From positions 1-36,792 of the forward strand of contig NZ_FOGF01000020.1 in assembly GCF_900111135.1 (NCBI RefSeq): a stretch of DNA of 36,792 bases. Reading direction: 5' to 3'. The notes beneath the pieces are model-generated. The model saw only the letters and a program-made list of their open reading frames with translations. It was not told the DNA's origin and searched no databases. The stretch is from Granulicatella balaenopterae. Its GTDB lineage: Bacteria; Bacillota; Bacilli; Lactobacillales; Aerococcaceae. Every line of letters starts with the position of its first letter. Positions within the stretch are counted from its first letter, which is position 1. This document shows positions 15,968 through 25,130 of this stretch, piece by piece. Made by a program: the position numbers and the translations under genes.

Positions 15968-17224
15968 CTAGATTTCTTGTCCTTTTGGTTCTACTTTAAC
16001 AAAATACAATAAGAATGCTCCTATTAAGAATAAGAAGATTAATGAAAATACTCCATCAAGAGAATTCCCTGTATATTGTGCGGTTAAACCGACTAGTGTT
16101 GTTCCTAAAATTGATGAAAATTTTCCGAATACATTATAAAATCCGAAAAACTCATTTGATTGTTCTTCTGGAATAATTTGCCCAAACATCGAACGACTCA
16201 ATGCTTGAATTCCTCCTTGTGCTGTACCGACTAATATAGTTAAAATAATGAATTTATCCATTGTCTGAACTGTTAATGCCATCACACAAATTAAAATGTA
16301 AGTGAAAATCCCAAGAAATAGTGTTTTCTTATTACCAATTCGTTTTGAGATTCGTCCATAAATAATACTAAATGGAAAAGCAACAAATTGTACCATTAAT
16401 AAAATACCAATTAACATACTATCTGAAATACCAATGTCTGAACCAATAGCCGTCGCCATTTTAAAGATGGTTCCAACACCGTCAATATAAAAGAAATATG
16501 CAATTAGAAATAAAAATACTTGCTTATGTTGGCCAATTTTTTGTAAGGTTGTGAATAAGCGTTTAAAACTTTCCACGATTAGGACACCTTCATGTTCACG
16601 ATAAGTTGTTTGTTTAACGTGTTTCCAATATGGTATTGTAAAAATAAACCACCATAAACCTGTCATAAAGAATCCAATCTTAACAATCAATGTACTATCT
16701 AACCCTGAATAAAACATAATCGCCATAAATATTATAAAGGGAATCGTACTTCCTATATAACCTAGTCCGTATCCTAATGATGATACTTTATCCATCCGCT
16801 TAAAGGTAGTAACATCCATAATCGAACTATCATAAAATATATTCGAGGCTGAATACCCAATTCCTGAAATCGTATAGAAGACTAATAATATAAGCCATTG
16901 ATCTTCATTTAAAAAAATCATTCCCCACACAGAGAGTACTCCCATCAAGGTTCCAATTGTAAACATTGGATTCCGCATACCTTTATAATCTGCTAATGCT
17001 CCTAAAACAGGTGCTAATATCGATACAATTAGCGTTGAAATAGAGTTAGCATAACCTAGATATGCTGTTGAATTAACACTGCTAATTCCCGCATTGGTCG
17101 CAACATCTTTAAAGAATAAAGGAAAAATAGCTGTTACAATCATTAACGAATATACTGAATTCGCCCAATCTTGTAGCATCCACGCCCATTCTTCTTTGGT
17201 ATAATCCAATTTTAAAAATTTCAT
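15968..17224 (-). CDS. MFS transporter, UMF1/Atg22-like family
   Basis: A 418-residue integral membrane protein with about twelve hydrophobic segments. It begins with the family's characteristic WAWMLQDWANSVYSLMIVTAIFP, seen in bacterial YxiO-like UMF1 members related to yeast Atg22. Other recognisable parts are ASNIFYDSSIMDV and GTAQGGIQALSRSMFGQIIP. Substrate unknown; the yeast relative exports amino acids from the vacuole, which may not transfer. It lies between clpX and engB, nine bases from engB, and probably shares transcription with it. Confidence 0.85.
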   Translation of the reverse strand: MKFLKLDYTKEEWAWMLQDWANSVYSLMIVTAIFPLFFKDVATNAGISSVNSTAYLGYANSISTLIVSILAPVLGALADYKGMRNPMFTIGTLMGVLSVWGMIFLNEDQWLILLVFYTISGIGYSASNIFYDSSIMDVTTFKRMDKVSSLGYGLGYIGSTIPFIIFMAIMFYSGLDSTLIVKIGFFMTGLWWFIFTIPYWKHVKQTTYREHEGVLIVESFKRLFTTLQKIGQHKQVFLFLIAYFFYIDGVGTIFKMATAIGSDIGISDSMLIGILLMVQFVAFPFSIIYGRISKRIGNKKTLFLGIFTYILICVMALTVQTMDKFIILTILVGTAQGGIQALSRSMFGQIIPEEQSNEFFGFYNVFGKFSSILGTTLVGLTAQYTGNSLDGVFSLIFLFLIGAFLLYFVKVEPKGQEI

Positions 17225-17310
17225 TAAAACGCGCTCTATCTTCTAATAGTAATTAGTAAGACCAAGCACTTTCAACTCCTTTCTGATAATGCGCTAATTC
17301 CTATTATAAA

Positions 17311-17353
17311 GTGAAAACAACCTATAAGCAACATACCTTTGCCTATAGGTTGT
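17311..17353 (-). terminator. Weak terminator-like hairpin downstream of clpX
   Basis: ACAACCTATA (17317-17326) and TATAGGTTGT (17344-17353) form a 10-bp stem just after the clpX stop. The minus-strand tail is only TTTC, so readthrough into the MFS-engB genes is likely. Confidence 0.5.
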
Positions 17354-17359
17354 CTTTTG

Positions 17360-18601
17360 TTAACATTCTTCTTGTTCTGAATTATAAAAAACTGGTTTTC
17401 CCTTAGATTCGACAACATCTCTCGTAACAATAACTTTCTTGACGTCCTCACGACTAGGTGTTTCAAACATAATATCTAGCATAACCGCTTCAATAATTGA
17501 TCGTAAACCACGTGCACCAGTATTGCGTTCAATCGCTTTTTCAGCAATCGCATCTAATGCTTCATCGGTTACTTCTAATTCCACACCATCTAAGGCGAAT
17601 AATTTCGCATATTGCTTAATAATAGCATTCTTTGGTTTTGTTAGAATACTAATTAAATCATCTTTAGTTAATTTTTCTAATGCAGTTACTACCGGCAAAC
17701 GACCAATAAACTCTGGAATTAAGCCGAATTTTAATAAGTCTTCTGGAATAATTTGTTGCATTAAACTTGTTTCTTCATCGATACCTTTAGAAGCATTTGA
17801 GCCAAAACCAATGACTTTTGCTCCTAATCTTTCCTTAACGATTGTTTCGATACCATCAAAAGCACCACCTACAATGAATAAGATATTAGTAGTATCTACA
17901 TCGATTAATTCTTGGTGTGGGTGTTTGCGTCCACCTTCTGGAGGAACTGATGCAACTGTACCTTCTAAAATTTTAAGTAAGGCTTGTTGTACACCTTCAC
18001 CACTAACATCACGAGTAATTGATACATTTTCACTTTTACGAGCAATTTTATCGATTTCATCAACATAAATAATCCCACGTTGGGCACGCTCAACATCGTA
18101 ATTTGTTGATTGTAATAATTTAACGATAATATTTTCAACATCTTCCCCTACATATCCTGCTTCAGTTAATGTTGTTGCATCCGCAATCGCAAATGGCACA
18201 TCTAAAATTCTTGCTAATGATTGTGCTAAATAAGTCTTCCCTGATCCAGTTGGTCCAATTAAACAAATATTACTTTTTTGCAATTCAACCTCATCTTCTT
18301 CTTTTGTCATTAAATGATTAATTCGTTTATAGTGGTTATATACTGCTACAGCTAAGGCTTTTTTAGCGGCATCTTGCCCGATGACGTATTCATTTAGTGT
18401 GTCTGTAATTTCTTTTGGTTTTGGTGTTTCTTTAATTTCCTCACTATATTGATGCACAATTTCTTTATCAATGATTTCTTTGCATAAATTAATACATTCA
18501 TCACAAATAAATACATCTGGTCCCGCAATAATACGGTTGACGTTTGATTGTGGCTTCCCACAAAAAGAACATCTTACTTGAGTATTTTCTTCGTTATTCA
18601 A
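17360..18601 (-). CDS. clpX: ATP-dependent Clp protease ATP-binding subunit ClpX
   Basis: A 413-residue AAA+ unfoldase that delivers substrates to ClpP. The N-terminal zinc-binding domain has CSFCGK and CDECINLC. Then come Walker [13 protein letters not shown], the pore loop GYVGEDVE, Walker [11 protein letters not shown], sensor motif FIVGGAFDG and the C-terminal arginine region [13 protein letters not shown]. It follows tig, the common Bacillota neighbour, and a GGAGGG ribosome site precedes the ATG. Confidence 0.98.
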   Translation of the reverse strand: MNNEENTQVRCSFCGKPQSNVNRIIAGPDVFICDECINLCKEIIDKEIVHQYSEEIKETPKPKEITDTLNEYVIGQDAAKKALAVAVYNHYKRINHLMTKEEDEVELQKSNICLIGPTGSGKTYLAQSLARILDVPFAIADATTLTEAGYVGEDVENIIVKLLQSTNYDVERAQRGIIYVDEIDKIARKSENVSITRDVSGEGVQQALLKILEGTVASVPPEGGRKHPHQELIDVDTTNILFIVGGAFDGIETIVKERLGAKVIGFGSNASKGIDEETSLMQQIIPEDLLKFGLIPEFIGRLPVVTALEKLTKDDLISILTKPKNAIIKQYAKLFALDGVELEVTDEALDAIAEKAIERNTGARGLRSIIEAVMLDIMFETPSREDVKKVIVTRDVVESKGKPVFYNSEQEEC

Positions 18602-18649
18602 AATTTTCCCTCCATTCCCTTTTCTTTAGGAATTCTAAATTCGTTTATA

Positions 18650-18678
18650 AGCGTACCATACCTTAGCCTTTCATACAA
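18650..18678 (-). promoter_or_regulatory. Possible clpX promoter
   Basis: Minus strand TTGTAT (18673-18678), 17 bases ending in TGG, TACGCT (18650-18655). The -10 is poor but has the TG extension. Confidence 0.4.
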
Positions 18679-18700
18679 GAAAAGTTACTTAATTTTCACA

Positions 18701-18731
18701 AAAATAAAAAGGCCAGAACTAGTCCGGCCTT
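18701..18731 (-). terminator. Terminator of tig
   Basis: Minus strand AAGGCCGGA pairs with TTCTGGCCTT (one bulge) and is followed by TTTATTTTT, 18 bases past the tig stop. Confidence 0.85.
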
Positions 18732-18748
18732 CGATAGTCATATCTTCA

Positions 18749-20029
18749 TTATGCTTCTTTAGCAGTGTCAACAATCATTGCTAGTGCTTTTTTCATTGCA
18801 ATATCATTTTTTAACATTTCAGTTGAAACTGAAGAGCGAACAACTGCTTCTGCCATGTTGTATTGTGCTGCTAATTCTTTTACTTCAGCATCTACATCTT
18901 CATCAGAAACTTCGATGTTTTCATCTTTAACGATTTGTTCTAATACTAAGTTAGTTTTAGTGCGAACATCTGCATCGCCTTTCATCATTTCAACTAAATC
19001 AGCTTCAGTTGTGTTAGTGATTTGGAAGTACATTTCTGGTGCAATTCCGTTACGACGCATATCGTTTAGGTAGTGTTGTACTTGACGGTTAACTTCTTCG
19101 TCGACCATTTCTTGTGGTAATTCAACGATTTCAGCATTTTCAACAGCTTTACGAACTGCTAAGTCAGCAACTGCATCTGTAGCTTGTGCTTCTTTTTGTT
19201 CTTCTAATTGTTTACGGAATTTAGCTTTTAATTCATCTAATGTTTCAACTTCATCGTCGATATCTTTAGCGAATTCGTCGTTTAATTCTGGTAATTCTTT
19301 AGCTTTAACTTCATGAACTGTTACTTTGAAAGTAGCTTCTTGTCCTTTTAAGTTTTCTGCTTGGTAATCTTCAGGGAAAGTTACTTTAACTTCTACTGCT
19401 TCGCCTTCTGAAGTGCCAACTAATTGATCTTCAAATCCTGGAATGAATGATCCTGAGCCTAATTCTAATGCGTGATTTTCAGCTTTTCCGCCTTCGAATG
19501 CTTCGTCTCCTAAGAATCCTTCAAAGTCAATAACAACTGTATCGCCTAATTCAGCTTTACCTTCTTTGATTACTAGTTCAGCTGCATTAGCTTGTTCAGT
19601 TAATAAACGATCTTCAACTTCTTTATCTGAAACTTCACGATCTTGTTTTTCAACTGTTAAGTTTTTGAATTCACCTAATTTTACTTCAGGTTTAACAATT
19701 ACTTCAGCTTTGATTACCCAAGGAGTTCCTTGTTCTAAAGATACGATATCGATTTTTGGTTGTGTTACTGGGTAAATTCCAGCTTCTTCAACAGCGTTAT
19801 CATATGCGTCTGGTAAAACGATATTTAATGCATCTTCATATAATGCAACTTCACCGTACATTTTGTTAAATACTTGACGGTTTACTTTACCTTTACGGAA
19901 TCCTGGGATATTTAAATTCTTTTTAATACGATTAAATGCTTTATCTAACCCTTGTTTTTTTTCTTCTTCAGAAATTTCAAAAGTTAAAACAACTTTATTT
20001 GTTTCAATGTTTTCAACTGATACTGTCAT
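18749..20029 (-). CDS. tig: Trigger factor
   Basis: A 426-residue ribosome-associated chaperone and peptidyl-prolyl isomerase. The N-terminal ribosome-binding domain contains the loop GFRKGKVNRQVF (usually GFRKGKVP); the middle FKBP-like domain spans about residues 150-245 (GDTVVIDFEGFLGDEAFEGG, GSGSFIPGFEDQLVG). The long helical C-terminal chaperone arms follow. It uses its own promoter and terminator and precedes clpX. A GGAGG site lies seven bases before the ATG. Confidence 0.97.
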   Translation of the reverse strand: MTVSVENIETNKVVLTFEISEEEKKQGLDKAFNRIKKNLNIPGFRKGKVNRQVFNKMYGEVALYEDALNIVLPDAYDNAVEEAGIYPVTQPKIDIVSLEQGTPWVIKAEVIVKPEVKLGEFKNLTVEKQDREVSDKEVEDRLLTEQANAAELVIKEGKAELGDTVVIDFEGFLGDEAFEGGKAENHALELGSGSFIPGFEDQLVGTSEGEAVEVKVTFPEDYQAENLKGQEATFKVTVHEVKAKELPELNDEFAKDIDDEVETLDELKAKFRKQLEEQKEAQATDAVADLAVRKAVENAEIVELPQEMVDEEVNRQVQHYLNDMRRNGIAPEMYFQITNTTEADLVEMMKGDADVRTKTNLVLEQIVKDENIEVSDEDVDAEVKELAAQYNMAEAVVRSSVSTEMLKNDIAMKKALAMIVDTAKEA

Positions 20030-20091
20030 TTTTATGCCTCCAAATTTTTTTATTTATTATTATTTCGTATAACACTTTTGCATACTTTTAC

Positions 20092-20120
20092 AGTTTACTA
20101 CATGAATTGCCATTTGTAAA
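20092..20120 (-). promoter_or_regulatory. Promoter of tig
   Basis: Minus strand TTTACA (20115-20120), 17 bases, TAAACT (20092-20097), about 60 bases before the start codon. Confidence 0.55.
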
Positions 20121-20511
20121 ACAAAATATTTGATTAGATTGGTGCTTATATTTTCAATTATTGCATGTTTTATAAGCTTTTGGGGCTAACTTTTTTGTAG
20201 TGGACTATTCTACTATGCAAATTACCACCTATTCTATTAAAGAATTCGTTAATAGTCAGTGAAAATATTATCGAAAAAAATAAGTGGAACTCGTTTTTAC
20301 ATTTCCACCTCTTAACTAGACATTATACTACCAAAAGACTGATAGATAAAGCTTTTTCGCCAATATTTCATTATTTTTTTAAAGCTATCTAACTACAAAT
20401 ATAGGATTGACACTCTTATGCATCAGACTGTATATGATAGAACGTCTTTGTAACATAGCTATCATTAGTAGTTTACAATATACTAAAAGTTGGACTTCTA
20501 TTGTATGATTA
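20121..20511. other. About 390 bases without a clear gene; contains a tiny promoter-terminator unit
   Basis: No ORF with a ribosome site is visible here. On the minus strand TTTATC (20345-20350), 17 bases and TATAAT (20322-20327) are followed by a hairpin GTGGAA/TTCCAC (20284-20289, 20303-20308) and TTATTTTTTT. This would give an RNA of only about 40 bases. A plus-strand TTGACA near 20407 lacks a good -10. Confidence 0.3.
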
Positions 20512-20542
20512 CAAAAAACGATGCTAGCAGAACTAACATCGT
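20512..20542 (-). terminator. Terminator of the treP-treC operon
   Basis: Minus strand ACGATG-TTAG pairs with CTAG-CATCGT over a short loop and is followed by TTTTTTG. Confidence 0.85.
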
Positions 20543-20569
20543 GGTACAGTACTTATTTTAATTTATCCG

Positions 20570-22237
20570 CTACTTTTCTAGTGTGATGGCTAGTGTTTGA
20601 TAGGCTTCTAGTGTGATTTTCCTAGTTAAGTCTGCTGTTTTTACTGGGTAATTGCTTAATAGGACTTGTGCTTTGGCTTCGTTTGGCCATTCATCATTTA
20701 GATTGATCGTTTGTTTTGATGTATAGAAGTTGTTTAGGACAATTATTTTTTTGTTGTCTAGTTGGCGTACGTAGGCAAAGATTCCTGGATGGTCTAGTTG
20801 GATACCTCGGTAGCTACCTTCTGCAATGATTGGATTTGTTTTGCGAATTTTGATTAATTCTTGGTAGTATTTGAAGATTTTGCCTGTTGCTAATTCTTGT
20901 TGAACATTAATTTTGGTGAAATTATCGGCTACTTTTAACCAAGGTGTGCCTGTTGTGAAACCTGCATTTTCTGTTGTATCCCACTGCATTGGTGTACGGC
21001 TATTATCACGTGATTTGTCTTTGATATAGCTCATTACAGTATCGTGATCGATGCCTTTTTTAATTAATTCTTGATAAGCATTATGCGTTTCAATATCGAC
21101 ATAATCGTCAATTTCATCAAAGTTTGGATTCGTCATGCCGATTTCTTCTCCCTGATAAATATAAGGAGTGCCTCGTAAGAAGTGAATCGTTTGCGCCAAC
21201 ATGCTGCTCGTTTCAAATGGATAGTTCTCCACGTCACCAAAACGAGAATTTGCACGTGGTTGGTCATGGTTATTCCAGAATAAAGCATTCCAGCCATTGC
21301 CATCCGACATTCCTGTTTGCCAGTCATTTAAGATTTGTTTTAATTCTTGGAAATCAAATGGAACTTTTGACCATTTTTCACCGTCTTTATAATCTACTTT
21401 CAAGTGATGAAAACTGAAAATCATTGATAATTCATCACGATTTGGATTGGTATATAAGACACCATTTTCAATTGTGGTTGATGACATTTCACCAACTGTT
21501 ACGATATCTGCCATTGAGCCAAAACTATTTTTATTAATCAATTGGATATAGTCGTGAACGATTGGTTTATCGGTATATAGTGCCTTTTCTTGTGTGCTAT
21601 CGCCTGTTGAATCGATTAATCTTTCGTCTTTTCCAATCACATTTAATACGTCAAATCGGAAACCTTTCACGCCTTTTTCTAGCCAGAAGTTAACGACTTT
21701 AATTAATTCTTTTTGAACATTGGGATTGCGCCAGTTTAAATCGGCTTGCGTCACATCATAGAGATGCAAGTAATATTGGTCAGTATCGCCAAATTTAGCC
21801 CAAGCTGGCCCACCGAATTTTGATTGCCAATTAGTTGGTAAGGAGCCATCTCCTTTGGTTGGGCGAATGATGTAGAAATCTTGGTAGTATGGATCACCAA
21901 GTAATGCTTTTTGGAACCATTCGCATTCGATTGACGTATGATTAAAGACCATATCAAGCATTAATTCAATCTTAGCTTTTTTGGCAACTGCTACTAATTC
22001 TTCTAAATCAGCCATCGTCCCAAACATTGGATCAACCGACATATAATCCGTCACATCATAGCCATTATCCTTTTGCGGTGAAATGTAAAATGGATTTAAC
22101 CAAATCATATCAATTCCTAACTTTTCTAAATAGGGAATCTTTTCAATAATCCCTCGTAAATCCCCAATTCCATCACCATTTGAATCTTTAAATGACTTTG
22201 GATATAGTTGGTAGATTACTTTATCTTTCATTTTCAT
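20570..22237 (-). CDS. treC: Alpha,alpha-phosphotrehalase TreC
   Basis: A 555-residue GH13 hydrolase that splits trehalose-6-phosphate into glucose and glucose-6-phosphate. The catalytic triad is in place: nucleophile Asp196 in GFRFDVLNVIG, acid/base Glu250 in VTVGEMSSTT, and Asp325 in FWNNHDQPR; DMVFNHTS is the conserved region I. Related oligo-1,6-glucosidases share the fold, but adjacency to a trehalose PTS and TreR, plus the MIFSFHHLKVDY segment, favour phosphotrehalase. It starts with AGGGG eight bases before the ATG, 72 bases after treP. Confidence 0.94.
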   Translation of the reverse strand: MKMKDKVIYQLYPKSFKDSNGDGIGDLRGIIEKIPYLEKLGIDMIWLNPFYISPQKDNGYDVTDYMSVDPMFGTMADLEELVAVAKKAKIELMLDMVFNHTSIECEWFQKALLGDPYYQDFYIIRPTKGDGSLPTNWQSKFGGPAWAKFGDTDQYYLHLYDVTQADLNWRNPNVQKELIKVVNFWLEKGVKGFRFDVLNVIGKDERLIDSTGDSTQEKALYTDKPIVHDYIQLINKNSFGSMADIVTVGEMSSTTIENGVLYTNPNRDELSMIFSFHHLKVDYKDGEKWSKVPFDFQELKQILNDWQTGMSDGNGWNALFWNNHDQPRANSRFGDVENYPFETSSMLAQTIHFLRGTPYIYQGEEIGMTNPNFDEIDDYVDIETHNAYQELIKKGIDHDTVMSYIKDKSRDNSRTPMQWDTTENAGFTTGTPWLKVADNFTKINVQQELATGKIFKYYQELIKIRKTNPIIAEGSYRGIQLDHPGIFAYVRQLDNKKIIVLNNFYTSKQTINLNDEWPNEAKAQVLLSNYPVKTADLTRKITLEAYQTLAITLEK

Positions 22238-22309
22238 TGTATTTTCCCCTAACCTATAACGGAAGAAAAGAGCGCGCTATATGCTACACTCTCTATCTTC
22301 TTTATTTAA

Positions 22310-23788
22310 CTATTTTTTACTTTGAAATAATTTCTTTTTATCAAAAATGATTGTTAATACAAATGGTACCACTAAAACGATTACCATACAAATTAAGAAC
22401 ATCACCATTGAGCCAGGACGGATAACTAAGAAACCTGGTAAACCACCTACCCCAATACTATTGGCAGTAACTTTAGTAATTGTACTAATAAATCCAGCGA
22501 TTCCTGAACCAATCATTGCTGCTACAAATGGGAAGACATATTTTAAGTTAATCCCAAACATCGCTGGTTCAGTAACCCCTAAGTAACATGAGATAGCTGC
22601 TGGAATTGACACTTGTTCTTCTTCCTTGTCGCCACGGTGTAGCCACCAAATCGCCATAACTGCCGAACCTTGAGCAATATTTGATAGAGCGATCATTGGC
22701 CATAATTGTGTACCACCAAAGTCACTAATTAACTGCATATCGATAGCATTTGTCATGTGGTGTAAACCAGTAATAACTAATGGAGAGTAGAAAGCTCCGA
22801 ATAAAGCACCGAATAACCAGTTTAATGGACCAGTTAATCCTGCTAAAACAACGAATGAAATCCATTGACCCATTTGCCAACCGACTGGACCTAAGACTGT
22901 GTGAGCTAATATAATAGTTGGAATTAAAGCAAAGAATGGCACAAAAATCATTGAAACGGCATTTGGAATCCATTTACGTAACCAAATTTCTAAATAAGAT
23001 AATGTAAATCCAGCGAAAATTGCTGGTAAAACTTGTGCTTGATAACCAATTTTATCAATTGTAAAATATCCAAAATCCCAGAATGGAATTGTGCCATCAG
23101 CTAATGCGCCTGCATAACCATAAGCGTTTAATAATTGTGGTGACACTAAACAAATCCCTAAGACAATCCCTAGAATTTGTGTCGTACCCATTTTCTTAGT
23201 AACACTCCACGTAATTCCAACAGGTAAGAAGTGGAAAATCGCTTCACCTGGTAACCATAAGAATGCATTCACGCCATTCCAAAATGGTGACACATCAACA
23301 ATCTTATTGAAAACAGGATTTCCCAAAGCATCAAAAACCGGTTGTCCCTCAGTCATTTTTTGACCTAAGATTTCCATTGGTACACCCTCTAAAATATTAC
23401 GGAAGCCCAAGATCAAACCACCGACGATAATTGCTGGAATAATTGGTGTGAAAATCTCAGCTAATACAGCCATTGCACGTTGTAACCAGTTTTGGTTTTG
23501 TTTAGCAGCTTTTTTCACTTCATCTTTTGATACGCCTTGTTTTCCTGAAATTGCGATAAAATCATTGTAAAATACTGAAACATCATTGCCGATAATCACT
23601 TGGAATTGACCTGCTTGTGTAAATGTCCCCTTAACGGCTTTAAGCTTTTCAATTTGCTTAACATCAGCAATTGATGGATTATTTAGTACAAATCTCATAC
23701 GAGTTGCGCAATGAGTTACAGCTGCGATATTATCTGGTCCACCGAGTAAATGTAGCAATTCTTGTGCTTGTTGCTTAAAATCTGTCAT
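22310..23788 (-). CDS. treP: PTS trehalose-specific transporter subunit IIBC
   Basis: A 492-residue glucose-superfamily PTS permease. The N-terminal IIB domain carries the phospho-Cys at position 27 in AAVTHCATRMRF. The IIC domain after about residue 105 has roughly ten membrane segments, with AEIFTPIIPAIIVGG, ITGLHHMTNAID and SCYLGVTEPAMFGINLKY typical of the trehalose/sucrose branch. There is no fused IIA domain, so it must use IIA-Glc from another PTS protein. It imports trehalose as trehalose-6-phosphate for treC downstream. The promoter has a TreR-type operator and a cre site. Confidence 0.94.
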   Translation of the reverse strand: MTDFKQQAQELLHLLGGPDNIAAVTHCATRMRFVLNNPSIADVKQIEKLKAVKGTFTQAGQFQVIIGNDVSVFYNDFIAISGKQGVSKDEVKKAAKQNQNWLQRAMAVLAEIFTPIIPAIIVGGLILGFRNILEGVPMEILGQKMTEGQPVFDALGNPVFNKIVDVSPFWNGVNAFLWLPGEAIFHFLPVGITWSVTKKMGTTQILGIVLGICLVSPQLLNAYGYAGALADGTIPFWDFGYFTIDKIGYQAQVLPAIFAGFTLSYLEIWLRKWIPNAVSMIFVPFFALIPTIILAHTVLGPVGWQMGQWISFVVLAGLTGPLNWLFGALFGAFYSPLVITGLHHMTNAIDMQLISDFGGTQLWPMIALSNIAQGSAVMAIWWLHRGDKEEEQVSIPAAISCYLGVTEPAMFGINLKYVFPFVAAMIGSGIAGFISTITKVTANSIGVGGLPGFLVIRPGSMVMFLICMVIVLVVPFVLTIIFDKKKLFQSKK

Positions 23789-23826
23789 TGTTTTTTCCCC
23801 CTACAAATTAATTTTCTATAATCTAC

Positions 23827-23844
23827 AACTTGTCTATACAAGTT
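23827..23844. promoter_or_regulatory. TreR-type operator
   Basis: The palindrome AACTTGTCTATACAAGTT (7-base arms, 4-base centre) lies in the treP leader just downstream of the -10 box. It resembles the TTGTATATACAA-type site of Bacillus subtilis TreR, a GntR-family repressor relieved by trehalose-6-phosphate. Confidence 0.8.
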
Positions 23845-23856
23845 ACTTTCATCTCT

Positions 23857-23893
23857 ATTATATAAATCTTTTTTGCTTTTGCAAGCGTTTAAA
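23857..23893 (-). promoter_or_regulatory. treP promoter with cre site
   Basis: Minus strand TTGCAA (23879-23884), 16 bases, TATAAT (23857-23862). The plus strand TTGCAAGCGTTTAAA (23879-23893) matches the cre consensus but for one position and overlaps the -35, predicting CcpA repression. Confidence 0.8.
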
Positions 23894-23962
23894 ATGAAAA
23901 CTTCGCTTACTTAAAAAATGAATTTCATTTCAAATATTTGTTTATTGTGATATTTTTTCATA

Positions 23963-24007
23963 CAAAAAAAAGCTAGAAAAGAATATATCATACTCTATAC
24001 TAGCTTT
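23963..24007 (-). terminator. Terminator of treR
   Basis: Minus strand AAAGCTAG pairs with CTAGCTTT around a loop of about 23 bases and is followed by TTTTT. It separates treR from the treP promoter. Confidence 0.75.
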
Positions 24008-24064
24008 CTATATTCGGTTGTATAAGAGGTTTTTTTGCATTTTCTATATTGATTCCTTAAAGTC

Positions 24065-24781
24065 TTAAGCATGTTGTCGCCTAGCAAAATCAACAAATTT
24101 AAACTTATCTAAACGGTGGCGACTTTCAGAATACTGAATAAAGCTTGTATCTTCTAAAAAGACTTCACTACGAACAACTACTACATGCGTATCTTGTCCC
24201 AAGGCCATTAATTCGCAATCTTCTTTGGTAATCGGTTCGACATTGAATTCCTTCTTAGCATAAGCAATTAACAAACCTATGTCGCCTTCTAAATAATCAT
24301 ATAATGAAATCGCCATCTGTTCATTTGGTAAATGCATCTCTTTCGATAGACATTTAATATAATCCTTATCTAAAATAATCACCTCACCATTAATCTCTCT
24401 TTGGCGCACTAACAGAATCATCTCTTCATCTTCTGTAACTAAGCCTGCCTCTACTAAATGCTTTGGTGCCTTAACTCGTTCATTTTTCACCACAATTGTT
24501 CGTGATGGAATAGCTTGTTTAGCTTGTAATTCTTTAAAACTAACTAATCCTGATACCGGAAAATTATAACGTTTTACATCCAAAACAATTGATCCTTTAC
24601 CTTGTTTCTTTTGGATATAGCCATGTTCTAATAAATTACGCAATGCTTTTCGAATCGTTTCACGTGATACTTGAAAATTTGCGACTAATTCATGCTCGCT
24701 TGGTAACAATGAGCCCACTGGGTATGTACCAGATTCAATTTTTTCTTTTAATTCAAAATATATTTTTTCATGTAATTTCAT
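24065..24781 (-). CDS. treR: Trehalose operon repressor, GntR family
   Basis: A 238-residue HutC/TreR-type GntR regulator. The winged helix covers residues 1-70: YFELKEKIESGTYPVGSLLPSEHELVANF, then VSRETIRKALRNLLEHGYIQKKQGKGS. The UTRA effector domain follows, with VSFKELQA, an ILLVRQREINGEV strand and the C-terminal DTSFIQYSESRHRLDKFKFVDFARR ending seen in TreR. It presumably represses treP-treC by binding 23827-23844 and responds to trehalose-6-phosphate. Of two consecutive ATGs I take the second, seven bases after GGGAG. Separate promoter and terminator. Confidence 0.93.
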   Translation of the reverse strand: MKLHEKIYFELKEKIESGTYPVGSLLPSEHELVANFQVSRETIRKALRNLLEHGYIQKKQGKGSIVLDVKRYNFPVSGLVSFKELQAKQAIPSRTIVVKNERVKAPKHLVEAGLVTEDEEMILLVRQREINGEVIILDKDYIKCLSKEMHLPNEQMAISLYDYLEGDIGLLIAYAKKEFNVEPITKEDCELMALGQDTHVVVVRSEVFLEDTSFIQYSESRHRLDKFKFVDFARRQHA

Positions 24782-24825
24782 CATGATTCTCCCATATGCT
24801 AATTTATTATGTACCCTTCTTATTA

Positions 24826-24854
24826 AGAATACACTTTTCTAATGTTTTTAACAA
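24826..24854 (-). promoter_or_regulatory. Promoter of treR
   Basis: Minus strand TTGTTA (24849-24854), 17 bases ending in GTG, TATTCT (24826-24831). Confidence 0.6.
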
Positions 24855-24916
24855 GATACTGAGGAAATTCTCTCTACACTAGCTGTCTTTCTAATTCTTT
24901 TATTATGTCAACTACT

Positions 24917-25008
24917 GCCACTATTTTTACTTTGCACACGCCACTATTTTTGCTTAGCACACGCCACTATTTTTGCTTAGCGCACACCACACTTTTTTGT
25001 TTGTACAC
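24917..25008. repeat. 23-bp tandem repeat, four units
   Basis: Units at 24917-24939, 24940-24962, 24963-24985 and a degenerate fourth at 24986-25008. The core unit is GCCACTATTTTTGCTTAGCAC plus AC. Units 2 and 3 differ at one base; unit 4 matches unit 2 at 16 of 23 positions. It continues into a C-rich stretch (to about 25060) in which CACCAAACG occurs twice. No coding role is supported on either strand. Confidence 0.85.
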
Positions 25009-25073
25009 GTCGCACACCAAACGACTCACCACTCACCAAACGCCCCGCCACTCACCACAATTTCCCTACCATG

Positions 25074-25116
25074 CAAAAAAGCCACCAAATCCCTTTTACA
25101 GAAATTGATAGCTTTT
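25074..25116 (-). terminator. Terminator of nrdH
   Basis: Minus strand AAAAGCTATCAA pairs over 12 positions (three G-U) with TTGGTGGCTTTT, followed by more T. It lies 14 bases past the nrdH stop. Confidence 0.75.
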
Positions 25117-25130
25117 CATCTTGTTTTCAA

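Noticed and set aside
17439-18068. Plus-strand ORF of 209 codons
   Set aside because: Antisense shadow of clpX, Ser-rich and without a ribosome site.
20407-20432. Plus-strand promoter TTGACA with TATATG
   Set aside because: The -10 is poor, and the hairpin downstream (20518-20542) has no T tail on the plus strand; it belongs to treC.
22255-22308. Terminator between treP and treC
   Set aside because: Only an imperfect hairpin without a T run is present; the two genes are more likely one operon.
24917-25060. CRISPR array
   Set aside because: The units are directly adjacent with no unique spacers, and no cas gene is near.
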